Part shown: piece after piece, positions 56,715 to 64,000 of the stretch | Layout of the letters: every line of letters starts with the position of its first letter | Numbering within the stretch: the stretch's first letter is position 1 | From: Thalassoglobus neptunius | GTDB taxonomy: Bacteria; Planctomycetota; Planctomycetia; Planctomycetales; Planctomycetaceae | DNA length: 64,000 nucleotides | Reading direction: 5' to 3' | NCBI RefSeq assembly: GCF_007859735.1 | Contig: NZ_SIHI01000007.1 | Span: 40,855 to 104,854, forward strand | The notes under the pieces: model-generated | Database searches by the model: none | Seen by the model: the letters and a program-made list of their open reading frames with translations, nothing else | What the model was told of the DNA's origin: nothing | Position numbers and translations under genes: made by a program

Positions 56715-58508
56715 GTGGACCCAGTTGCCTCCATGGAACCCTTTGCAATTGTCCTGACCCTCGGGGTCGTCATCGTCGCCATCATCGCCATGATGGTTTC
56801 GCGGGCGGGTCCCGATTTGATTCTGCTCGCCGGATTGACAGTCCTGATTATCGCAGGCGTTGTTCCGTCGAAAGCGGCGGTCTCCGGATTCGCGAACGAA
56901 GGACTGATCACCGTCGCGGTGCTCTTTATTGTGGCGGAAGGGCTTGAACAGACAGGAGCGATTGGACATTTGATCCAAAGAATGTTGGGGCTCCCGAAAT
57001 CTCGCATCAACGCGCTGATGCGGCTTATGTTTCCCACGGCGGCAATGAGTGCGTTCCTGAACAACACTCCTGTCGTGGCGGTCATGTTGCCAGTCCTCGA
57101 TGACTGGGCAAAGAAGTGCCGGCTGGCCGTTTCCCAACTGATGATGCCCCTCAGTTTTGCAACCATTCTGGGAGGACTCTGTACGGTTCTCGGAACAAGT
57201 ACGACTGTCGTGGTGAACGAATTGGTTCGCGACGAAGGACTCCGACCGCTGAGCCTTTTTGAGCCGGGATTGATCGGATTTCCGTGCTGCCTTGTCGGAC
57301 TGACCTACATTTTGCTCACGAGCAAAATTCTGCTTCCCGATCGAAAACCGGCGTCGATGCAGTTCGACGATCCACGTGAATACACGATCGAGATGCTCGT
57401 CGAGGAGACAAGTCCACTCGTTGGCAAAACGATTGAAGATGCCGGACTTCGTCATCTTCCTGGAATGTTTTTGATGGAGATCGACCGCGACGGTCACACG
57501 TTGCCTGCCGTTGGCCCCAACGAGCGAGTTGTTGCGGGCGACCGGCTTGTCTTTGTCGGCGTCGTCGAATCGGTCGTCGACTTGCAGAAACTCCCGGGGC
57601 TGACCCCAGCCACAAATCAGGTCTTCAAACTGGACAGCCCACGCTCGGAGCGGTGTCTCATTGAGGCGGTCGCTTCGGACAGTTGCCCCGTTGTCAACAT
57701 GACCATTCGGGAAGCTCGGTTCCGAACGCGGTACAACGCCGTCGTGATTGCAGTGTCACGCAACGGACAACGTTTACGCGCGAAAATCGGAGACATCACG
57801 CTTCACGCGGGCGACACGCTTCTTCTGGAAGCGCACACCACGTTCGTCGATGTTCAACGCAACTCACGCGATTTTTATCTCGTCAGTCGAGTTGATAATT
57901 CGACGCCACTTCGAAGAGAAAAAGCCTGGATTGCCCAGCTTGTGCTGATCGGCCTCGTGCTGCTCAACACAGTTTTTCAGTGGGAAATCCTTCCCTCGGC
58001 GCTTCTGGCTGCGGTGATTCTGATCCTCACCGGCTGCGTGAAACCGGCTGAAGCACGGGCCAGTATTGACTGGAGTGTTCTCATCACCATTGCCGCCGGA
58101 ATCGGAATTGGCGAAGCGATGAAGGAAGAGCACAGCGGAGCGGGTCCGTTCGTCGCTGAGTATCTCACCGGTTTCGCAAACGGTGAACCGATCATTGCTC
58201 TGACCATCATCTATGGAATCACGATGGTGTTCACAAATCTCATTACCGCAAAAGCGGCAGCGACGCTGCTGTTCCCGGTCGCCATCTCAACAGCTGGATC
58301 GCTCGATGTGAGCGCGATGCCATTTGTCGTCGCTGTGATGATTGCCGCAGCGGCGAGTTTCGCGACACCCGTCGGATACCAAACCAACCTCATGGTTCAG
58401 GGCCCCGGTGGATATCGCTATGCCGACTATTTGAGATTCGGAGGCCCACTCAGCTTATTGCTCTGGCTCGTGGCAGTTCTCGTCATCCCCTTCTGGTGGA
58501 AATTCTAA
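56715..58508 (+). CDS. SLC13/anion permease with two TrkA-C (RCK_C) domains
   Basis: 597 residues from a GTG (591 if the ATG at 56733 is used). Hydrophobic helices fill residues 10-205 and 400-597; a cytoplasmic insert between them holds two TrkA-C ligand-binding domains (about 215-295 and 312-393, with PLVGKTIEDAGLRHLPGMFLMEI and CPVVNMTIREARFRTRYNAVVIAV). Conserved SLC13 parts include FLNNTPVVAVMLPVL and the final TPVGYQTNLMVQGPGGYRYADYLRFGGPL. This architecture matches Na/sulfate-type transporters of the SLT group in algae and bacteria. Coupled with the adjacent PAP phosphatase, sulfate is the favoured substrate. Confidence 0.9.
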   Translation: MDPVASMEPFAIVLTLGVVIVAIIAMMVSRAGPDLILLAGLTVLIIAGVVPSKAAVSGFANEGLITVAVLFIVAEGLEQTGAIGHLIQRMLGLPKSRINALMRLMFPTAAMSAFLNNTPVVAVMLPVLDDWAKKCRLAVSQLMMPLSFATILGGLCTVLGTSTTVVVNELVRDEGLRPLSLFEPGLIGFPCCLVGLTYILLTSKILLPDRKPASMQFDDPREYTIEMLVEETSPLVGKTIEDAGLRHLPGMFLMEIDRDGHTLPAVGPNERVVAGDRLVFVGVVESVVDLQKLPGLTPATNQVFKLDSPRSERCLIEAVASDSCPVVNMTIREARFRTRYNAVVIAVSRNGQRLRAKIGDITLHAGDTLLLEAHTTFVDVQRNSRDFYLVSRVDNSTPLRREKAWIAQLVLIGLVLLNTVFQWEILPSALLAAVILILTGCVKPAEARASIDWSVLITIAAGIGIGEAMKEEHSGAGPFVAEYLTGFANGEPIIALTIIYGITMVFTNLITAKAAATLLFPVAISTAGSLDVSAMPFVVAVMIAAAASFATPVGYQTNLMVQGPGGYRYADYLRFGGPLSLLLWLVAVLVIPFWWKF

Positions 58509-58643
58509 AGCAAGTTGCTCTTCTCGTATGCACTCGCTTTGGCTGTTTCACCAGATCAATTGCTGAGTTCGCTCGTGCGAGTGCGTGCAAACTCAGTCTG
58601 AAAGTGTACTAATGAGCCCCCGAAAACGTTTTTCAGACACGCT

Positions 58644-59480
58644 CTACGGCTTGAGCACCAGTTGCCGGACGTCCATGACTGCTTTGGCTGCCAGTCGTTG
58701 AGGGCGAATCTCGATTCGGTAGGTCCCGGCCTTGGGAAACTTTAAGTCTCCAACCGGTTGAAGCTGAAAGTTCTGGAAGTGTCCCGTCTCTTTGACGACG
58801 TATGAAATGGTCTGAAGCACGTCGTCTTCATGTGTAAGTACGAAGTTGACGTCGCTTCCCCCCTGCCCTTTTCCGCATCCCTGAAAGACTTCGAGTTCAA
58901 CAGTGCAGGCTTGATCAACCTGAACCGTCCAAGAGACCCAATCTTGTGGATTCGTCCAGTAACCAATCGTGTTCTTGTGTGGTTGAGGTTCAAACCGAAG
59001 TTTGGTCCCAGTGACATCCGCATCGTGAGCGGGAAGAATTGTTTCACCGGAATCTGGTTTGACGTCTGTCACAATTTTTCTGGTGCCCAGAACCGGCGGA
59101 TCAAGCAATTCCACCAAAACGATTTGCGGCCCCTGCTCTGGAGGATTCGCCAGTCTGATAACCCATTCCTCGGGCTCGGGAACGAATTTGAGTTCCGTGT
59201 TCGCGTCTTGCTTCCAGCTCACCTTCTTTAGGCGGCTATGCAATCTCGGGATTCTCAGTTCTTTCTTTAACTTGGGATCGTCGACCACGTACTGAAGAAC
59301 TGTGCCTTGAATCTCAACTCCATCCGCATTCCCCAAAATCTGCGCAGCTTCAATCGGCGGAACTTCGTTGGCTTTTACTGCATCATCAGCGAAAGAGATT
59401 CGCGCTGACATCGCCGTCCAGACAACAGCGGTAAGAAGGACAATTGTTGCAAATGATGGTCGTTTCCCAGCCTTGATCAT
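58644..59480 (-). CDS. Secreted protein with C-terminal carbohydrate-binding-like domain
   Basis: 278 residues with a signal peptide (TIVLLTAVVWTAMSARISFA). The C-terminal 120 residues read like a beta-sandwich of the DUF5077/CBM6-like kind (NTIGYWTNPQDWVSWTVQV, VELEVFQGCGKGQGGSDVNFVL and AGTYRIEIRPQRLAAKAVMDVRQL). The N-terminal part has no motif I recognise. It overlaps the membrane-protein gene upstream by four bases, so the two are translated together. Likely periplasmic, possibly binding a glycan or protein partner. Confidence 0.7.
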   Translation of the reverse strand: MIKAGKRPSFATIVLLTAVVWTAMSARISFADDAVKANEVPPIEAAQILGNADGVEIQGTVLQYVVDDPKLKKELRIPRLHSRLKKVSWKQDANTELKFVPEPEEWVIRLANPPEQGPQIVLVELLDPPVLGTRKIVTDVKPDSGETILPAHDADVTGTKLRFEPQPHKNTIGYWTNPQDWVSWTVQVDQACTVELEVFQGCGKGQGGSDVNFVLTHEDDVLQTISYVVKETGHFQNFQLQPVGDLKFPKAGTYRIEIRPQRLAAKAVMDVRQLVLKP

Positions 59481-60925
59481 TCTTCGGTTTCCTCGTTGGA
59501 GTCAGCAGGAACGGATTCGTTTGATGGTGTCTCGGAATCTGATGTCGAGGTTTTCGCAGCCTGAATCTCAGACTCTCGTTTTTCGGCGGCGGGAACTCCG
59601 ACCAGTGGAAGATCGGTATGGCGAGGGTGTGGAGAGTCACTCAGATCGATCACGTCGAGTGGTGTTCCATCTTCGTACCGACGAAGCAGGAAATAGATGA
59701 TGGTCGCACAACACCAGAAAAAGCTGAAAGCGTAAGCAACGGGAATCATCGCCACGATTCCAGAACAAAATCGAAGGAGATGCTGCGAAGGGGCATCCGC
59801 GTTTTCAGACAGTGACAGCTGAGAGAGTTCGGTCAGTGATTCCCATCCCGTCAATGCTGAGTCGAATCCCAGTCCTGTGCCTACGGAACGAAGAGTCATC
59901 AGGAGTGTGAATTCCGTCACCCAATAAACCACCGCCAGCGAGACCCAGCCGATTGCCATTCCCGAAAAAATCAGAAAGACCGCGTACCACGGTCGATTCC
60001 ACAAATAGCTGAATGTGCGGCTGAAGGCATCGAACGAATCATTCCGTTCGATGGACGATGAAACAAACATCAGCGGCCACCCCACCAGCAATCCCAGCAG
60101 GATGACTGCCGTCAATAGGCCGGCCACAATGAGCGGAAGCCAGGCCAGTGCGATCCCCCATTCCCCGATGTACGGAATTCTCCCCAGCAAACCTGAAAAC
60201 CAACCGATTCCCCAGAAGAACAGCAGTCCGAGTGCGGGAATCATCGGAGCGCAAATCGCCATGGGAAACTGACCGGTCGCGAATTTCGCGTCACGAACGA
60301 CCCACCGACGGTTCGCTGTGAATTCTCTGGCAGCCATGCGACTGATCGCTCCCCCGAAGAACGCGCAGATCGCAAGTCCCAATACCAGTTCCACGAATCC
60401 TCTTAGCGAAGCGTGTCGTAAGAAACGCAATGAACTCCCCGTGACCGTCGTCACCGGGAACAGAGGGCTGACGAATTTTGAGTCGGTCCGCATCTCGCCG
60501 ATTGCGTGCAGTTCATCCCCGGAGGTAAAGAGTCCGTTCAGAAATTGCCGAGTGGACACGAGAGAAGACTCCGACGCCGTTTGCGTCTCTTCCGAATCGA
60601 TCTGTTGATCGAGAGACATCTCCTCAGAAACTTGTTCTATCTCTTCATCAATTTGGGAAGCTGTCTCTGAGATCTCTTCGCGAGCGGGCGATGAAAAGAT
60701 GCGATGAGTCGCAGACAAGCCAATCGACCAGAACAATACGGCAATCAGCGCAGTGAACAGAATCTGATAGTCGACTGCGAAACGCGCGCTGCGGAAGATC
60801 CTGAGCCACGGAAACCAGCGCTGAAACTGCGCCGTATTCGAAAGAAAAACCTTCTGCTCAACAGGAGTGTTCGGATCGTCAATATTCATGGGAGAAAGAA
60901 ATCGTGCTCGAAGTGTCACAGACAA
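59477..60925 (-). CDS. Multi-spanning membrane protein, unknown function
   Basis: 482 residues (470 if translation begins at the ATG at 60889). About six to seven hydrophobic segments (near 50-70, 175-200, 225-250, 262-290, 312-340, 405-430), separated by a long acidic loop (about 75-135, rich in Glu, Asp and Gln), and an acidic Ser/Glu C-tail. Parts such as AWLPLIVAGLLTAVILLGLLVGWPLMF and FLIFSGMAIGWVSLAVVYWV resemble other planctomycete hypothetical membrane proteins. Its stop overlaps the start of the secreted protein gene (ATGA). Function unknown. Confidence 0.75.
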   Translation of the reverse strand: MSVTLRARFLSPMNIDDPNTPVEQKVFLSNTAQFQRWFPWLRIFRSARFAVDYQILFTALIAVLFWSIGLSATHRIFSSPAREEISETASQIDEEIEQVSEEMSLDQQIDSEETQTASESSLVSTRQFLNGLFTSGDELHAIGEMRTDSKFVSPLFPVTTVTGSSLRFLRHASLRGFVELVLGLAICAFFGGAISRMAAREFTANRRWVVRDAKFATGQFPMAICAPMIPALGLLFFWGIGWFSGLLGRIPYIGEWGIALAWLPLIVAGLLTAVILLGLLVGWPLMFVSSSIERNDSFDAFSRTFSYLWNRPWYAVFLIFSGMAIGWVSLAVVYWVTEFTLLMTLRSVGTGLGFDSALTGWESLTELSQLSLSENADAPSQHLLRFCSGIVAMIPVAYAFSFFWCCATIIYFLLRRYEDGTPLDVIDLSDSPHPRHTDLPLVGVPAAEKRESEIQAAKTSTSDSETPSNESVPADSNEETEE

Positions 60926-61137
60926 TAGACCATTGACGGACAGTATAAAGGTCAGCGATCTTTATAAAGCAAACTGAGTTTTTCCGCGCACCCGGGAGGG
61001 AGACTCTTCTCGCTCGAATAAGAAATTCGAACTTCCGCGATTGTGCAAATCTGTGGGCAAAATGGTCTAATGGACAGCCATTTTCACTGACGACTTCTTT
61101 CCACTGGCAACTTCTTGCGAACCCAACCGGAGCATCG

Positions 61138-62577
61138 ATGCCTTCGAAGATCATTCAATACGCCGTTCTGTTAGTTCTCGTGGGCAGCGCTGCCTCTTTC
61201 GCGTCAGCACAGGGAGTTGACGATCCGCAGCTCGACACTCCCAACATTCTGTTCATCCTCGCTGACGACATGGGCTATGGCGATCCCGGTTGTTACAACA
61301 GCCAGTCGAAATGTGAAACGCCGCATCTCGACCAACTTGCTTCTCAGGGAATGAAATTCACAGACGCCCACGCGGCGGGCTCGGTCTGTGTCCCGTCACG
61401 TTTTGGGCTCCTCACTGGCAAATATCCATTCCTTGCCAAGCTTGACTGGCGTCGACAACCAGTCATTCCGGAAGACCAATTGACGGTCCCTCAACTCTTG
61501 CAACAAAACGGGTATCAAACGGCCATGGTCGGCAAGTGGCATCTTGGTTTTCAAGATGGCCCGGACTATGACTATTCCAAGCCATTGCTGGGGGGACCTG
61601 TCCACAGAGGATTCGACACCTTCTTCGGCATGCACGCCTCCCTCGATATCCCGCCGTACTTTTACATGGAGCAAGACCGAGCGACTGCCGCCCCAACCGA
61701 AACCGTGGGTGACAACAACACTGAAGGCTGGAGTCCCATTCAGGGAGCTTTCTGGAGAGAGGGACCGATCGCTCCTGATTTTCGCCACGATCAGGTTTTG
61801 GACCGGTTCGCGACCGAAGCTGTGAGCACGCTGCAAAAAATCAGTTCTGACGACGCTCCATTCTTGTTGTTTGTCACACTTCCGTCGCCGCACACTCCAT
61901 GGGCTCCTGCAGAAAAGTTTCGGGGCAGCGGAGGAGCGGGACTCTATAGCGAATTCGTCGCTCATGTTGACGATGTTGTGGGACGAATTCTGAAAGAACT
62001 CGACAACACTGGAGAGTCGGAGGAAACTCTGGTGATTTTCTCAAGCGACAACGGCCCGGTCTGGTATGACCACGATGAGGAACGCTTCCAACATCTTTCA
62101 GCGGGTCCACTTCGCGGAATGAAAGGCGATGCCTGGGAGGGAGGACACCGGGTGCCATTCATCGTTCGCTGGCCCGGAAAAGTTTCTCCGGGATCGGAGT
62201 GCGATCACTTGATCGGGTTCGTCGACTTGCTCGCCACTGTCGGTGACATCGTCGACGCGGATCTTCCATCCGCAGCAGGCCCGAACAGTGTGAGCTTCTT
62301 TGACTCCATGACCGGAGAAGCGACCACGAGCCCGCGTGAGACGATCGTCCTCCATCATAGTGGAACTGTCGTGCGGAAAGGTCCCTGGAAGCTGATCAAT
62401 CACCTTGGTTCAGGAGGCTTCAGTCCTCCCAAGAAAATTGCTCACAAGCCCGGCCTCCCTGGCGGACAGTTATACAATCTTTCCAACGATATTGGAGAAT
62501 CGAACAACCTTTGGGAAGAAAATCCGGAATTGGTCAGAGAGTTGCTCATGCACCTCGACACGATCAAACATCCTTAA
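61138..62577 (+). CDS. Secreted sulfatase (arylsulfatase family)
   Basis: 479 residues with a signal peptide ending near ASFASAQ. Formylglycine-dependent sulfatase: ILFILADDMGYGDPG gives the metal-binding Asp pair, GSVCVPSRFGLLTG carries the CxPSR motif whose Cys84 is turned into formylglycine, and GKWHLGFQDG, FSSDNGPVWYDH and the PLRGMKGDAWEGGHRVPFIVRWPG block are all present. Cleaves sulfate esters, probably from algal polysaccharides; the exact substrate is unknown. A sulfatase-modifying enzyme is not in view. Single gene, with hairpins downstream. Confidence 0.95.
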   Translation: MPSKIIQYAVLLVLVGSAASFASAQGVDDPQLDTPNILFILADDMGYGDPGCYNSQSKCETPHLDQLASQGMKFTDAHAAGSVCVPSRFGLLTGKYPFLAKLDWRRQPVIPEDQLTVPQLLQQNGYQTAMVGKWHLGFQDGPDYDYSKPLLGGPVHRGFDTFFGMHASLDIPPYFYMEQDRATAAPTETVGDNNTEGWSPIQGAFWREGPIAPDFRHDQVLDRFATEAVSTLQKISSDDAPFLLFVTLPSPHTPWAPAEKFRGSGGAGLYSEFVAHVDDVVGRILKELDNTGESEETLVIFSSDNGPVWYDHDEERFQHLSAGPLRGMKGDAWEGGHRVPFIVRWPGKVSPGSECDHLIGFVDLLATVGDIVDADLPSAAGPNSVSFFDSMTGEATTSPRETIVLHHSGTVVRKGPWKLINHLGSGGFSPPKKIAHKPGLPGGQLYNLSNDIGESNNLWEENPELVRELLMHLDTIKHP

Positions 62578-62893
62578 AAGTCCCGCCGCCTTTCGAGGAG
62601 CAAATCTCAAACGGTCATCACGACAAATCATCACAACAGAAACAGAGTTTCCCAAAATCGCCAGCGACGAGTTCGACGATGTGGCGGTGAATTTTGCACT
62701 CAACTCTTCGTCTGATCGCCTGTGCAACTTTCTGAACCAACACAGAGAAATTGTGTTGGGTGTGAGACGGCTCACAAGTGATAAAAAGAACTGATGAATT
62801 TGCGAGATTCCCGGCGATCAAGGGTTGTCGTCACAGAGATAGAGTGCAGGATGGGGAAGTCGGAACAATTATCGCGCTCGTCGGAGGAAATGG
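62578..62893 (+). other. 316-bp sulfatase-egtD gap with two adjacent hairpins
   Basis: Two perfect hairpins lie next to each other: CCAACACA/TGTGTTGG (62737-62744 with 62752-62759) and TGTGAG/CTCACA (62761-62766 with 62771-62776). They sit about 120 bases before the egtD start; no T-run follows. No gene recognised. Confidence 0.5.
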
Positions 62894-63874
62894 ATGCCAG
62901 GTTCAGAAGTGCAAGTCGTTCAGGATGTCGAATTTCTCGACGATGTCATCAACGGCTTAGGGCAAGATCAAAAAACACTTCCTTCGAAGTACTTGTACGA
63001 CAAGACGGGTTCAGAACTCTTTGAAGAGATCTGCCAACTCGGCGAGTATTACCCAACGCGGACCGAACTCGCGATCATGGAGACTCATATCGACGAGATG
63101 AGCCGCACGATCGGTCCGGATCATGTGCTTCTCGAACTGGGAAGTGGAGCCAGTGTCAAGACCCGGCTTCTCTTGCAGTCTCTCTCGCACCTTGCCGCAT
63201 ATGTTCCATTCGACATTTCGGAATCCGCTCTCGATGAAGCGGTCACGAAGCTGGGCGAAGAGTTTCCGCACTTGCATATCCATCCCGTTTGCGGAGACTT
63301 TATGCAAGAGATTTCCCTACCAGATCTTGATGTCGACTACTCCGGTTCGGTCACGTATTTTCCGGGATCGACAATCGGAAACCTGACGCACGACAAAGCA
63401 GTGGAATTACTGCAGCGAATCCGACGCGTCGACGAACAATCCGACCTGTTGCTTGGAGTCGATTTGGAAAAAGATCGCTCCGTGCTGTTGAACGCCTACA
63501 ACGACAGTGAGGGCGTGACAGCCGCGTTCAATCTCAACTTGCTGCAACGAATCAATCGCGAATTGGGCGCGAACTTTGACGTCAATCAATTCGAGCATCG
63601 AGCCGTCTACAATGAATTTGCACATCGAATTGAAATGCATCTGGTCAGCCGACACGATCAGAGAGTCACCATTGCCGACCGGGAATTTCGATTCCAGCCG
63701 GGCGAGTACATCTGCACCGAGCATTCGCACAAGTACACAATCGAACGCTTCTCAGCCCTTGCTGCCGAAGCCGACTTTCATGTGGCAGAATCCTGGACAG
63801 ACTCCAATGAGTGGTTTGCAGTCCTGCTGTTGACTCCGGGCGCAGCAACACCGAATTCGTCTGCCGACAACTAA
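62894..63874 (+). CDS. egtD: L-histidine N(alpha)-methyltransferase EgtD
   Basis: 326 residues, close to the mycobacterial enzyme (about 321). Trimethylates histidine to hercynine, the first committed step to ergothioneine, using SAM in the cytoplasm. Signature blocks: LPSKYLYDKTGSELFEEICQLGEYYPTRTELAI, LLELGSGASVKTRLLLQSL (SAM site), YFPGSTIGNLTHDKAVELLQRIR and the late GEYICTEHSHKYTIERFSALA. EgtB, which adds sulfur, is not in view but could lie beyond the right edge. An insertion sequence begins at the base after the stop codon. Confidence 0.95.
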   Translation: MPGSEVQVVQDVEFLDDVINGLGQDQKTLPSKYLYDKTGSELFEEICQLGEYYPTRTELAIMETHIDEMSRTIGPDHVLLELGSGASVKTRLLLQSLSHLAAYVPFDISESALDEAVTKLGEEFPHLHIHPVCGDFMQEISLPDLDVDYSGSVTYFPGSTIGNLTHDKAVELLQRIRRVDEQSDLLLGVDLEKDRSVLLNAYNDSEGVTAAFNLNLLQRINRELGANFDVNQFEHRAVYNEFAHRIEMHLVSRHDQRVTIADREFRFQPGEYICTEHSHKYTIERFSALAAEADFHVAESWTDSNEWFAVLLLTPGAATPNSSADN

Positions 63875-64000
63875 GAGGCTATCCGGAAACTGAGGTTTTG
63901 TGAAAGTCTGGTTTTGTTCACACTTTGCGGTTCATCAACGCAAAGGAGTGCACGGTGTCCGAGGCGATTCGAAAAGCGTACCCAAGTGACCTGACTGACC
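63875..64000 (+). mobile_element. Left end of an IS5-type insertion sequence (cut by window edge)
   Basis: The stretch starting GAGGCTATCCGGAAACTGAG resembles the terminal inverted repeat of IS5-family elements and is followed at 63955 by a transposase start. The element runs off the right edge. Its left end abuts TAA, the egtD stop codon, so the target site may include that codon. Confidence 0.65.
63955..64000 (+). CDS. Transposase, N-terminal fragment (3' truncated by window edge)
   Basis: GTG start with AAAGGAG at good spacing. The 15 visible residues (MSEAIRKAYPSDLTD) match the usual N-terminus of IS5/IS4-group transposases (KAYPSDLTDxQW). Only the start is visible; integrity of the rest is unknown. 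Confidence 0.7.
   Translation, partial: MSEAIRKAYPSDLTD

Overview
The window looks like chromosome from a planctomycete (Planctomycetota, probably the Planctomycetaceae side of the phylum). That inference rests on family content: a BBP7-type outer-membrane barrel protein, DUF1501, DUF1552 and cytochrome/PA14/DUF1592-type proteins, a secreted sulfatase, Tat-dependent Gfo/Idh/MocA and SMP-30 proteins, a helix-turn-helix/receiver fusion, and a tpiA-secG-yicC run. No rRNA, tRNA, CRISPR array or prophage was seen. The only mobile DNA is the start of an insertion sequence at the extreme right edge. Genes are mostly single or in short runs, with many gaps of 200 to 700 bases.

Layout. 1-4.5 kb (+): the end of a DUF1501 protein, a Ser/Thr kinase with a long MPGQ repeat tail, accA, and a membrane-anchored acyl-carrier-like protein without the carrier serine. 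5.2-11.3 kb (-): BBP7 protein, a lipoprotein, thioredoxin reductase, an inositol-monophosphatase-family enzyme and a CvpA protein, with clear terminators. 11.9-24.7 kb (+): MoxR ATPase, an HTH-receiver protein and histidine kinase pair, an O-antigen-ligase/TPR membrane protein, a secreted coiled-coil protein, SurE, and a DUF1592/DUF1552 operon. 25.1-27.9 kb (+): cysS and a SUFU-domain protein. 28-37 kb (mixed): an amino-acid-oxidase-type flavoprotein, frr, an O-methyltransferase, purM, a voltage-sensor-like membrane protein, SMP-30, an HTH-EIIA fusion and a sugar-phosphate isomerase. 38-46 kb (mixed): a small lipoprotein, a BshB1-like deacetylase, a zinc-ribbon protein, a haem-dependent N-demethylase homologue, ettA, a Gfo/Idh/MocA protein and a degenerate NtrC-like regulator. 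46.9-53.2 kb (+): tpiA, secG, yicC, a VOC protein, two tiny membrane proteins, a TauE/SafE permease and a PIN-PhoH ATPase. 53.3-54.9 kb (-): galT and a small c-type cytochrome. 55.6-63.9 kb: a PAP-phosphatase-like enzyme beside an SLC13/TrkA-C permease (+), two overlapping genes of unknown function (-), a sulfatase (+), egtD (+) and the IS.

How the genes fit together. Most are housekeeping (fatty-acid, purine and central carbon metabolism, translation, secretion) mixed with planctomycete-type secreted proteins. A loose sulfur theme is inferred at the right end: PAP phosphatase, SLC13/TrkA-C permease, TauE/SafE permease, sulfatase and ergothioneine methyltransferase. The most unusual points are proteins that keep a family fold but lack its hallmark residues: the NtrC-like regulator, the cysteinyl-tRNA synthetase signature and the carrier-like protein. 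Several regulatory-looking repeats are also notable: an 11-bp inverted repeat before the HTH-receiver gene, 17-bp tandem repeats before the methyltransferase, and a duplicated 12-mer before the BBP7 gene. No single new multi-gene system could be proven.
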